This document shows, one piece after another, positions 1-14,123 of a stretch of DNA of 64,000 nt; within the stretch, counting starts at the first letter, position 1; every line of letters starts with the position of its first letter. The position numbers were made by a program, and so were the translations under genes. The stretch is from Oikopleura dioica. Taxonomy: Eukaryota > Chordata > Appendicularia > Copelata > Oikopleuridae. The stretch is taken from positions 4,410,501 through 4,474,500 of the forward strand of contig OU015568.1 of NCBI GenBank assembly GCA_907165135.1. The letters are read 5' to 3'. The notes under the pieces are model-generated. The model did not search any database, was not told the origin of the DNA, and worked only from the letters and a program-made list of their open reading frames with translations.

Positions 1-700
1 AAGCTCAAGTGGACTCGGGGGCTATTCTAAAGAGGCATGTTTTTAGTGAGATACAAAACAAGATTTTTATGTTATCTTGGAAACAAGAAAAAAGACAAAA
101 AATAAATTGTCATAACCCCAAAGTTTTTCCTGAGATCTTCAATTTGTTCACAAAACCTGACTCAGGCCCTGACTCAGGGTCCTTTAAAACCTTCGATGAA
201 ACCCCGGAGCGGCTTTATCAAAGTTTTTTCCAGGACCCTGACTCAGGTTTTCCACTGATACTGACAACCCTAGCCCTAATTCTCAACCTTTACCTTAAGG
301 GTGTCAACAAGTTAATTATTTTCTTCTGCGAGGACTTTCTTCTTTCTATCTCTCGAATGATTTTCTTTCCTCCTTATCTGACAAAGCTCTTTCTTCGTAA
401 AAATGGTAGATCAAATACAGTCAGATCGGCTCTGTTAAATCGCGGGGCAACTTCCAAGATCAAATAGAAAATTGTCCTTTGTTCGGGTGAGCTGATAAAT
501 GCCTATCTGACGAGTAGCAGCGGTAAAATTTATTATGGCGAGGCAGAAAAAAATGGTCGCGTATTGTAAATTTGGTGCTTCTTGTGCAAATAGAAACAGG
601 TGAAAATCGACTTCAAACGTCATAATTATCATGTTTGGAGATGCTTCCAACTTTCAACGCGTCACGAAAAGTACCTCTTCGAATTTTTAATTCAAACATC
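1..700. other. 5' flank without a recognised gene
   Basis: An open frame of 152 codons runs through 9-467, but it crosses a repeat family that recurs six more times in the window. It shows no domain, signal peptide or splice structure, so I do not call it a gene. The stretch 149-262 carries three degenerate CTGACTCAGG units. The rest is AT-rich and unremarkable. Confidence 0.5.
149..262. repeat. AP-1-palindrome repeat, degenerate copy
   Basis: Three units of the type CCTGACTCAGG occur, in both orientations, around a diverged centre. The same inverted unit forms the arms of palindromes at about 21.6, 33.7, 47.0, 52.0 and 61.6 kb. The diagnostic outer end GCTCGGCAACC is missing here, so this is a decayed or partial member. 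Confidence 0.55.
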
Positions 701-764
701 CTAAGAGGTGAATTTCCATGACAGGTCTTTTCCACTTCATAACTTCACGTGACCACAACTATCA

Positions 765-920
765 TCATTCTTCCAGCAGCTGGAAGAGCCGCGCGAGCGC
801 TGGAGGACTCGAGAACGCTCGCGCGCGCCATCGAAAATTGACGAAGATTCTAGAATCGACTTGAAAAGCGGCTCCTCCTCCAGTTTTCTCTCGCTTTTCT
901 CCGGATTGTTATATAAATTG
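765..920 (+). promoter_or_regulatory. Heat-shock-type promoter: HSE plus TATA box
   Basis: Positions 843-857 read GAAGATTCTAGAATC, a perfect three-unit nGAAnnTTCnnGAAn heat-shock element. A second, looser TTC/GAA array lies at 768-786 (TTCTTCCAGCAGCTGGAAGA). A TATATAAA box is at 910-917, about 75 bp before the ATG at 991. The arrangement fits a heat-inducible gene. Induction itself is inferred from the motif; only the motifs are seen. Confidence 0.7.
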
Positions 921-990
921 GCGACCAGAGTAAACTTCTTCATAACAAAAAATTCTTTATTGCCAAAATAAGAAAGAAGAGACATAAAAA

Positions 991-1479
991 ATGTTTTTCA
1001 ACGATCCTTTTTACACAACCAGCTTTCGACCAAATTACAGCTCTATGGCTCAGTATGCCGACAGAACTTGTAACTGTCCTGATTGTCGTCCTCCTCGGCG
1101 TCAACCTCGGCAGCAACAACGGAGAACACAACCAGTTCGACAACAACAACGACTTTTTCAAGATCCGTTTTTCGAAGAATTCCAACCTTCGAGAACTGTC
1201 CGACAAGAAAGGCCAAAGAAAAATCAGCCTTCCAAGGCAAATAATTCTCAATCAAAATCAACGAAACCGCCCGTTCCGAAACCACAGAAGGCAAGAACAA
1301 AGAAGAAACCAGTGGAAATTCCTGTAGAGATCGTCAAAGAAGGTCAACCTGTGCAAGAAAAGGTTGGCGATAGAAAAATTTTGACAAATATGGAGAACCT
1401 AGTAATAGAAGAACTTTCAACGCCGATTGAAATCAAAGAAGATCCTTTTTATGCTGACGAAGAAATCGTCATAGAATGA
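991..1479 (+). CDS. Small basic/acidic low-complexity protein, probably heat-inducible
   Basis: This is a single-exon, 162-residue protein. The N-terminus is aromatic and DPF-containing (residues 1-30). Next comes a CxCxxC cluster, then a Q/R/K/P-rich middle (about 30-110) with an IPV tripeptide near residue 110. The acidic C-terminus is GDRKxLTN...IEELSTPI..KEDPFYADEEIVIE. That C-terminal block recurs in the next gene downstream, so the two are paralogs. No known domain was recognised. The IPV motif and the HSE promoter are reminiscent of small-heat-shock-protein partners, but this is only suggestive. A likely polyadenylation signal AATAAA lies about 60 bp after the stop. The start is the first ATG after the TATA box. 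Confidence 0.65.
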   Translation: MFFNDPFYTTSFRPNYSSMAQYADRTCNCPDCRPPRRQPRQQQRRTQPVRQQQRLFQDPFFEEFQPSRTVRQERPKKNQPSKANNSQSKSTKPPVPKPQKARTKKKPVEIPVEIVKEGQPVQEKVGDRKILTNMENLVIEELSTPIEIKEDPFYADEEIVIE

Positions 1480-1726
1480 TTTTTGTCTGCCCATTTTATA
1501 ATCTGCTGTTTTTTTTTCTCAAAATATTTACTTTTAATAAAAATCATGTTATTCACATCAATCAAGAGCATTTTCAACCCTTTTTGCAATAAATCAAGAT
1601 AAATTCTTTGGGTTAACGTCAATCGTCTCATATTCATGAGAAAGTCAATTTTGAGTCAAAACAAGAAATGATAAGGCTCTTGCGTTTCTCGCCAAAGCCT
1701 GAGATCTTCATTAATAGAAACGAAAA

Positions 1727-2503
1727 ATGACTGAAAAAGTTATTGACAAAATAAAAGAGTTTATTGAGGACCAAAGTACAGCCAAGCTTGGCATTCTTCT
1801 TACTTGTAAGTATTCTTGTTTTGAATTCGGTGTACTTTTTAATTCAGTTGTGTTTCTCCTTATGACTTTTTCGAACATTGTTCTGGTTTTTCTGCTCGTC
1901 CTCTTCGTCGTTCTACCCATCATCTTGATAAAGTGCTATCTTATGTATGAGAAGAGGGAGAAGCAAAAGCTTACTCTTCAACTTGAGCTCGCTCGATCAA
2001 AAAATCAAAAACCTCCGGCTCAAAATGCGCCACTTCGAGATGCCCAAACGGCCACGAATAAGCCTCTCCCATTGATACAATATTACCCGCAGCCAATTCC
2101 AGTCAGTAACAGTTTCTCGAAGCTTTCTTGATGGAACTTTATTCAGATTCCTTTTCCGTACTACCAACCTCAAGCCATAACACAGCAAAATCGACAAAAT
2201 GAAATTTCAAAAGGTAGGTTTATTGATTTCCAAAGCAGGAATCCTTTAGCAAAGTATTCAGATGCCACAAATAATAAGCAAGCTCAGAAGTCACCAAAAT
2301 CGTCCGCTTCAAACTCCCAGAAGATCGAGAAAAAAGATCAACCCGTTGAAATCAAAAATCAGCAAAGTCCAAGCAAGTCAAATAAAGTCGGAGATCGAAA
2401 AAATCTGACAAATAAAGCAGATTTTTTTATTGAAGAGCTTTCAGCACCCATTAAGGTCAAAGAAGATCTCTTTCATGCTGACGAAGAAATTGTTATTCAG
2501 TAG
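1727..2503 (+). CDS. Single-pass membrane protein, paralog of the upstream gene
   Basis: Three exons are proposed: 1727-1805, about 1849-2100 and 2145-2503. The introns are 43-44 bp (GTAAGT...TTCAG and GTCAGT...TTCAG). The protein starts MTEKVIDKIKEFIEDQ and has one strong membrane segment (LLMTFSNIVLVFLLVLFVVLPIIL in part) near residues 30-55. A basic stretch and a Q/P-rich region follow. The tail GDRKNLTN...IEELSAPI..KEDLFHADEEIVIQ closely matches the end of the gene at 991-1479. The pair probably arose by tandem duplication followed by gain or loss of the membrane segment. No heat-shock element was seen upstream of this copy. Function unknown. Confidence 0.6.
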
Positions 2504-2748
2504 ATTCATTTTCCTGGTTTTATTATTGAGAAGATTCTCCTTTCAATAAAATTGAGTTATAAATAAAAATAAAAATTCTTCTTCGATTCATTCTGAAAGT
2601 CAGATTTTACGCAACCGCCAAACGCAGAATTTTATGTGGCAGTAACGAAAGAATAGAGAAGTTCTATTTGCCAAGCTATTCTTTCAAATTTTCGTTCAAC
2701 TTTTTCCCGCAATCTTTCTTTTACAAAAGAAATTTTAAACTTTCGACG

Positions 2749-5234
<2,486 letters not shown>

Positions 5235-5411
5235 GCTCTACAAACTCACTTCAAAATGCTCGTCGGTAAGATCGTTAAAACGAACCCAAAAAGCGGAATC
5301 AGAAGAGTTTTATGATCTGCGCGTAAAACCGGCGAATCGAGCATCATTTCAAAAATAAACTACTTTTCTTGTTGATTATTATTTCTTTCGAGAAATCATA
5401 ACAAACAGCTA

Positions 5412-7804
5412 ATGGATCGAGCAATCGAATTGAACAAGAGAATCTGTTCTTTGGTCGAGCTTCTGGGAGGCGAAGGGATTCCGATTGTTCTTGATCGAAT
5501 CGGCGGCGATTCCGGCCAAAAGAAAGCAGGTTTGCAAGAGGCTTCTGGAAGAGAGAAAAAGGACGAGACAAGTCAAGAATCTGATGAGTCTTATGAGTTG
5601 GAAAACGTATTGACGCATCCACAAGAACTGACAAGAGAAGTTGTTGAGAAATGGCTGGAAGAGTTTCTAAAGAAATTGAAGAGAAAAACGAGCAGAAATG
5701 ATTTGGAAAGGTTGATTTTGTCGATGGACAGAATGCAGTTTAAAGATAATCGTTGTGCTCACTGGGACGAGGTCAATTTCGAACATGGAAAAGGAAAGCT
5801 ATCTGGAGCAAACTATCGGGGAAACAAAGTTCAGGGAGAATGGAGAGTAACTCCATTCCAAAAAATGATTCTCGACAAAAATCCTGGCTTCGAAGGACGA
5901 AAAATTCAACGTTCGGAATTAAAAGAAGAAACCGGAGAATCGATTCTTGATGAATCTTTTCAGCAAATTTCAGCTGGAGGAGAAGCGATTGTTTTGAAAG
6001 AAAAATTCGGAGAATTGGAAGTTGCTGTTCGGGTTCAGGCGTTTGATCCCGCGTTGTTTACGGACAATGAAAAATTGGAGTTCAAAATTCATGTTTCAGA
6101 AGGTAATTTTTATTTCTTAATTTTTTTTTCAATATTTTTAAGAATACGAAATCGCCCAAAACAAGAAAAAAGACAACGCCCGAGTAATTCCTGTCCACAA
6201 AAACGTGATCAAGAATTTCTGCAACATCGAAGTCTCTTTGAGCAGCGACTTGGAAAAGAAAGACTGTGTTGGCTGGATTACGATTATGGAGAAATGCGAC
6301 TCGGATTTGAGAAGGAAATTGAAGAATAATGAGTTGAATTTGGGAGAAAGGAAGAAAATTGCGATTGGCGTCAAAGAGGGAAAAGATTATTTGCGTAAAA
6401 TTGGAATTTTTCATTTGGATGAGAAGCCGGAAAATATCCTTCTGAAAAATGGAGAAGCCAAATGGATCGATTTCAGCATTATTCACGAAATAACTGGACG
6501 AGAGAGTTATCGGGAGATGGGATACGCGAGGAGAGGAAGCAGATTTAGAAGATACATGTGTTTATGTAAGTTTTGAGCTTGTCGAAAAATTCTAGTGTTC
6601 TATCTCTTTTTTCGTAGATGCGGGGACTCCTGCCTTTTCTTTTGGCGCACAGATAGGCGGAACCTTCGGAAGATGTGTATCTCGTCCTCATATTTTGATT
6701 CTTTGCGAGTGGAAGACAGCCTGGACTCTTTTATTCAAACCAATTGAAGAAAAAGATAGAGAGATAGTCAAAAAAGAACTTGAGGTGAGTGTTTACTTTT
6801 TGTATAAAAAAATAATCTTTCTTAGACTTGCAATGCTGGCTGGCTCCCAAATAACGTTCCTTCAACCGAAGAAATCCAAAACTTGTCAAAAATCATTTCT
6901 CTTGAAACCGCGTCTTCTGATTTTTGCTTAGACGATCCGAATTTGACGAAATCAGCTGCAATGGCCAGTCTCAAACAAAAACTGACAAAAGAGATCAATT
7001 TCGACTTCAAAAACGTGACCAAGAATGTTTTAAACCAAAAAGAAAGCAATCTCTGTGTACCCATTTCAGTTTCGGTGCTTTTGAGATGGACACTCAAAAA
7101 TGATTTGGGAATTGATGATTCTGAAATGGTAAGATTTTTTACTCTCGAAAAAATCTTCACAAGACTGACAATGCTGATTTATCCGCGGAGTTTGGCTGGC
7201 TTCAATCTCAACCCAAAATTCGAAGAACAAAAATTTCAAACGAACGAAATTGAAATGCTTCTCAGAAGATTGAAGTTCAGGACTTTTTTGAGTAGAAGTG
7301 GATGGGATATTATCAGAGAAAACTCAAGCGACTACTCGATAAATGCCAGTGGACGGCAAATTAATAAAAAAGAGACAAACATCGACTCGATAAATGCCAA
7401 TTTTGATTTCGAGAAAAGTAAAAATTCAAAGCTAAAAATCAAATTAAATTAAATATTCAGTCCTCCTCCACGGCAACTTCGTCTTCTCCCGTCCCCTAAC
7501 CGTCACCGGCGTCTATCTAAATCCGGACTCTTCAATGATTTTCCACCAAATGGTGCTGGACCGAATCGAAAACTCCGAATTCATTCTCCAAAACACGCTC
7601 ATCGACCATTCCGGCTCTCAAATCAGAATTCCAGTTTCAAGAAAATACTACGCCGTTTACGAAATGATGAAAGACTGCTACTATTGCTACAACGATTATG
7701 TGTTTTATGGAGACAACAACAAGTTTCTTGAGTTAGTTAACGAAAATTCAACATGGAAACAGAAAAATGGTATCTTCTACCGCAAGCTTATTCAATTACT
7801 CTGA
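5412..7804 (+). CDS. Kinase-like domain fused to a papain-like C-terminal domain
   Basis: Five exons (5412-6102, 6143-6565, 6618-6784, 6826-7417, 7461-7804) total exactly 739 codons. Residues about 195-345 show a diverged protein-kinase core: GGEAIVL loop, VAVRV (VAIK Lys replaced by Arg), catalytic loop HLDEKPENILL (H321, D323, K325, N328) and DFS (D340) in place of DFG. The C-terminal part has CVPISVS (C504), FHQMV (H653) and ILQNT (N669) in Cys-His-Asn order and spacing reminiscent of papain-like peptidases. That fold is inferred from pattern only. The N-terminal 190 residues are charged and unplaced. The gene lies wholly inside the segment bounded by the two long direct repeats. Convergent with the T-box gene. 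Function unknown; kinase activity is doubtful without the VAIK lysine. Confidence 0.65.
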
Positions 7805-8036
7805 CGAGAACTCGATGACTGAAAAACATTCCTTTATTACGAACACGTGATCGTGAAAATAAAAATTGTGAAAATAATTTTCATTTTCTTATAATTTTGC
7901 AGTAGACTATTACTAGAGCGGCGACGAGACAGCTCCTGTCCAGAAACCAACCAGAGCAAAAACAGCTATTTTGTTTTGTTTTATTATCGATGTACACTGT
8001 ACAGTTTGAAGAGATTGTGGCAGGCATAGTCGGGGT

Positions 8037-8146
8037 GCGCGTGCGTGCGTGTTTTCGCACGCGCACGCACTCGCACGCAAGATTTTCAAATACTTGCGCA
8101 CGCGCACCCGGAGATAAAAAGAGCGCACGTGCGCGCACGCGTGCGA
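8037..8146. repeat. CG-rich alternating purine-pyrimidine array 1
   Basis: Dense GCGCACGCGTGCG-type sequence runs for about 110 bp in an otherwise AT-rich region. It contains short inverted repeats and is largely alternating purine-pyrimidine. Such tracts are classic Z-DNA formers. The open frames across it are artefacts of the repeat. Confidence 0.7.
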
Positions 8147-8361
8147 ATAGGAAAAAAAAGGGTTTTTCTTCGAAATTTGGAGTTTTTTCTCCTTACTCGA
8201 AAATTTTGCGAATATCGAAGAGAAATCGTTTTTTGGTGTTTTTGAAGAGCCCTTGATAAGCTATTATAGGTATAAAGTGTTTATAAAACATTATTCATAA
8301 GAAAATTACTTGAAAAAACCTCAATTTTCGCCAAAAAAACTCGAAAATATACCTTGAAAAA

Positions 8362-8490
8362 TACGCACGCGTGTTCGCGCGTGCGCGCGCACGCACGCGC
8401 ACTCCTCTTTTTTAAAGCGCACGCGCACACACGCGCACGCGGATTTCGAGAAAAATTCGCACCCGCACGCACGCGCACGCGAGTTTCGGG
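8362..8490. repeat. CG-rich alternating purine-pyrimidine array 2
   Basis: This is a second tract of GCGCGCACGCACGCGC-type sequence, about 220 bp after the first and of the same base pattern. The AT-rich spacer between them contains TTCGAAATTTGGAG and related short repeats. The pair lies at the right-hand end of the segment between the long direct repeats. Confidence 0.7.
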
Positions 8491-8559
8491 TGTTTTTTCC
8501 AACTATGGTGGCAGGTGGTAGGACAAGTGAAAGAAGCAGATTTACAAAAAAAGGGCTAA

Positions 8560-9540
<981 letters not shown>

Positions 9541-11735
9541 GGTCGGTGGTGAAGTCGGTTGGGGAGCCGGAGTCGTAGTGGACGGTCGAGGGGACGGTGA
9601 TGTAGGTCGGCTGGGATTGGTAAAGAGTCTCGGGATTGTAAGTTGGCACCTAGAAAAAGGTATTTGAAAACAATAAATGTTTAATAAAACTGATATTTGC
9701 TATATTTTCGAAGAGAACGGGAGCTCTGATTGAAATACTAAATAAGAAAAAAGAAGGAAAAAGCAAAAACAGAAATATGATTACCTGAGTAGTTGAATAA
9801 GGCGAATATGTCTGGAAGTATCTGCTGACTTCCGAAATCGCTGGGTCGGAGTGGTAGAGCGTGTGTGAAACTGAATGCGCTTGGGTGGCGATTTCTTGCT
9901 GGGGATGATTCCATGGCGCGGGTGGTGGAGGAGGATGAGGAGAGGACGTTGCAGTTACGCCTCCTTGCTTGCCCATTCGCTCTCTCCAGGCAACATGAGC
10001 TGCGTAGGATCCTGAAAGTAAACGTTAACGTGTCGTTTGGACGTTCGAGATATTTTTGAGTGTATTTACCTGGAACAGGTTCTCCTCCTTGTTCGTAAGT
10101 GTTGTGCACTTTCGCGTTTCGACCGTTGTTTCTGAAGCCCTTGGCGAATGGATTTCTGTTGATCTTCAACTTCGTGATCGCCTGGTTCTGGTACGCCGTG
10201 ACCGTGATGAACTGCGTCTCTCGGAAGGTGAATGTCGAGGTTGGGTAGGTGCTGATGTCGACGCCTCGGAGAGAATCTTCCTGGAAGGGAGCGCCTTCCG
10301 GAATCTGAAGGAGAAGGGTTGAAAAAAGCAGAGTTAGATTGAAATACCTCGACGACATGGACTCGGGGCTGGTACTTGTGCATCGAGTGAAGGATGATTT
10401 GACCCTTGGTGTCGTTCTCGTTGTTTGTCAATTTCAGCTTGTCGAAGTTAACCAGAGATCTAACGGAAGATTGGAGGTGATTTTGATATGAACAAATAGT
10501 TATGGGTATGGGTCCTGGATGGACTGTAATGTGTGCTTAGGATTTTTCACTGTTAACACACTCAAAAAATTCAGACTTATTGCAAAATATAAGTAGTTAT
10601 GGTTTTCTAAATTCTTAAGTCAGTTCTAGTTCTCTCGATCTAGAGAGGAAAATGGATAGGATCGATGCGGATAGTACCGACAACTGAGTGCGCCCATAAA
10701 AGTGATACATAAACTACGGGTTACCTCATCCACTCAGATCCCTTCTGCGGCGATTCTGGATGAACATAGACTCGTTCGGGAAGACTCGTGTCTGCATTTC
10801 CAACTGAGACCCACTAAAAGAGACAAATTTAGTTTCGAAATCAAGGAAGAAGCAATTACCTTAGAGGAATTGTACACGTATCGGTAGCGACTGTCGTCAA
10901 CTGGAAGAATGTCGAGAATCATCGCGTATGTTTTCTGAGGATCGAGGCCATTCACGCTGACTTTCATTGAAGGAAACATTCGGCGGCCAACCTAAAACAA
11001 GTTGTGTTAGAAAAAATATCAGAAAAAATATTTTTTACCTTTGTGATAATCATTTCAGTTCCATATCTGTAGAAGGTCCTCCAGAGGTCTCTTTTGTCGA
11101 GGTCCATCGAGATTCCATCCACGATTTCCGGCCCATTCGAGGAGCTGATGTAGGCGATTGAAGCCATGTCAGGGTGCGCGGACTGGGTATTGTCGGATTC
11201 TTTTTGCTCCTTTCGCTCTTCGGCTTCCTCGGAGTCTAAAATAAAAAGTTAATTATAGCAAGAAAACTAGAACTTCTAGTCTAGAAGAATAAGGCTTCTT
11301 CAATCTAGCAATAATAATGAGCACAAATAATGAAAGAAGTCCCCCAATTTCAAAGTTGTTTAAAAGAGAAATTTCTTTTGCTAAGAATTCTAGATTTGAT
11401 GAAAGAAAAAAAAGATTCTTTCAAATGAGAATTTTCAATTCTTAAAACTTACCTTCAGAACTTGACCGATCCGGCGTCGGATAGACTGTCTGGTAGACTT
11501 GGCTCGCATCTGTCGCCTCTGTCGTCTGATAGACCTGCTGTGTCGTGTAGTACGTATGATACGTGGTCGCTTCTTGAGTCGCATTTTCTGAGCTTGCGTA
11601 TGCTTCTGTCTCTGTTGGCTGAATTGTCTCTTGCTGATGGTGCGTTGGCCAAGCTCTCTGGTCTGGTTCGAGGGACTCGAGTGTTATCTCATGGCTGTCA
11701 GGCGAGCTGGAGCTGTGAGCAGAATGGCCGTCCAT

Positions 11736-12725
11736 TTTTTATCTTTTTGTTGAAAATTAAAAAACTAGCTCTTTCTGGCTGTTAACTTGCAAGGTTGTGA
11801 AATTTTCGCGATTCGCAACTTTTGTTCTAGACCGTTTTAAGGTGCAAAGCCAGGCTCTTGTAGGAGGCGCATTATGCGTCAGCCCAGGTGGCGTGCTCCC
11901 TCGCGCGCCCGACTCGGCGGGTGCCCAAACATGCACGCAAGCGATAGCGATACAAAACTAAGGCCAGCAGGCGGGGACGAGCAACTGATTGCGACCGCTT
12001 TGATATGCCGGAGGTGCAAGCAACTGTGCGCGAGGATCACTTTCTCGCTAAAGTTGCAAGTTGTTTGAAACTACCTGTTATTTTTATTTAAAAAATCATT
12101 CAAGATTATCATAATCATTTTGAACATCTCGTTCATATTTAGAAATAATAAAATTATCGTTGCTATAGAAGTAAAATACTTATTAATGGGAAAAAATTTT
12201 GTAATTGACACTTTTAAGGGGGGCTGGACGATTTCGGAAATCTTTCGACCAAAAGTGTGGCTAAAATATCCAAAAGGAAGGTTATCCTAATTTGAAAAAA
12301 TAACTTATAGAATATATTTCCCACATCTAAGCAACTCAGAATTAGAAAATCAAAGACCACAAGATTGCCATTGATCAAAATTTTTAGAGACTAGATAAGT
12401 ATAAAACTTTTGGTTTTCCTTCAGTAGTCGGGCGCATGTTCAAAATGTCCCAAGATACGCTGACCCGTGTAAAAAGCGCTAATCCTCCTTCAAATTACCA
12501 AAATTATTTATAACCTTGCCCGAGCCCGGTTCTTCTCCGGGGTCAGCTTCCTTAATCCAGGTCACCTGACTTAGCGCTCGCAAAATTTTTGTCCTCACGA
12601 AAATATAAATTCATATTTCAGGGCAGCATTTCAGTTTATTATTGGGCAATAATAAAAGTATAAATATTTGGCTCAGGTAAAAATAGTATCAAAGTTGGAA
12701 CAGAAAAAAGTGATTGGGAAGGGAG
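11736..12725. other. Intergenic region between T-box and plakin-repeat genes
   Basis: No gene is supported. 11860-12070 is GC-richer and contains AGGTGC half-sites (for example at 11840 and 12014) close to the T-box half-site core, possibly T-box promoter or enhancer sequence. 12070-12700 is AT-rich with no clear feature. Confidence 0.4.
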
Positions 12726-14123
12726 CTAAATTCTAGTTCCTCTTCGTTTTCTTCTCATTGCAGCGCCGTTTTCAAGAAGGACCAGGAATTTGAGATCAGT
12801 TTCTGGATCGTGAATGCATCGACCGAGCAGTTCCAAGTAGCTCAGGTTTTCATCAGTATTCGGGTCGAAAAAGCCCTAGAATTTATTTCAAGAAAAGGTA
12901 AAAAGTGAAGACCAACCTTGGTATCGTCCGTCGGGTCTTCCAAAATTTGATTCATTCGTTGGTCAAAAAGTCCTCTTTGATAAGCAGCGCTGATTGGCAC
13001 TCGATGTCCTGCTTGGGGATCGATCAATCCTCCGGTGGCGATTTGAGCTTCCAGAAGTCTAGCGAATAGATCTCAGAAAATGATATCAAATGCGTTTCTT
13101 ACCTCAGGCCTCTGGATTCAACGACCAGTCCCCGCTTCATCGCTGCGAAAAGAGATAATCTCTGGCCGTTTCCATTTACGTCGACGGTTACGAAGCCTCT
13201 GAAAATGACGATCGGTTCAGTAACAGGTTAAAAAATAACCTGCAAGCGCGTTCTGCTCTTCTAACTGTATCTAACTGATAGTCAAGGATTAACCCTTCAT
13301 CCAAGGCTTCAATCGCGTTGTACATTTTAGAGGTTCTTGGGTCAATTATTCCTCCTGTCGCCGCCTCAATTGTCCGTCAGAACTCGCCAAAGAAAAAAGG
13401 AGGTACCTGAGCTTCAAGAAGTTCCAGTCCAGTTCCTCGGAGCAGGAGGCCCACTTCGACGGCTTCGGAGATGGTGAGAACCTGATCATCTTGCGCGTTG
13501 TAAACTCCGGCGATGGCGCTAGAGCCTGAAAAGGAGTGTTCATGATAATAAGTGGCGAAAAGAGCCACCTTAAAAGATTCAAAAGCTTTGTGTTTGAGTT
13601 TTTCAAAGATAAGCTGATCGGCAAGGAAAAATATCCCGACAAAATTCTAGTTTTGAATTTTTATGGTTTTTTCTTGAAAAAATTTGTTGGGAAACTTTAC
13701 CTGCAAAAAGCCATCTGTAAAGATCTCTCTCAACTTCCGCATGAGTAATCTGCCCAGTAATTAGCTCTTCAGCTTCTACTGGTGTTATCAAGCCCGCATC
13801 AATTACTGACCGGAGGGATGTCTGAAATATCAATTTCTACAGCTGAAAAATCTTCATTCTTTAACCTTCATTCCGAAACCAGCATTGAAAGTAATTTCAT
13901 CCAAGGGGTCAAAATTCAGCTCTTCGTCTTCTCCAGTTTCTGTGTAAAGCTCTTAATAACTGTTAAAAAAGGGCATGTTCCAAAGCGATAATTTGAAAAA
14001 AGAGTGTCGTAAATAAAAAATAATCTTTTTTTCTCATGCATCTTGATTCAAAAAAGCAGCTTCAGAAAAAGAGAGCTAAGCAGTTTTACCTGGAACAGTG
14101 CCTGGCACTTTTAGGCTTGCCAT
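12726..14123 (-). CDS. Stand-alone plakin-repeat protein
   Basis: Eight exons (14123-14090, 13939-13866, 13821-13701, 13525-13407, 13364-13240, 13198-13103, 13058-12917, 12875-12726) encode 286 residues. Nearly the whole protein is plakin/desmoplakin-type repeat sequence: [62 protein letters not shown], and [15 protein letters not shown] with [14 protein letters not shown]. It ends with a basic [10 protein letters not shown]. In plectin, desmoplakin and epiplakin such repeats bind intermediate filaments at the C-terminus of very large proteins. Here no plakin or spectrin domain is attached. The acceptor AG lies five bases before the ATG, as expected for a trans-spliced downstream operon gene. 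Confidence 0.85.

Noticed and set aside
9-467. 152-codon open frame at the left edge
   Set aside because: It crosses a dispersed repeat, has no domain or splice support, and its composition matches non-coding sequence.
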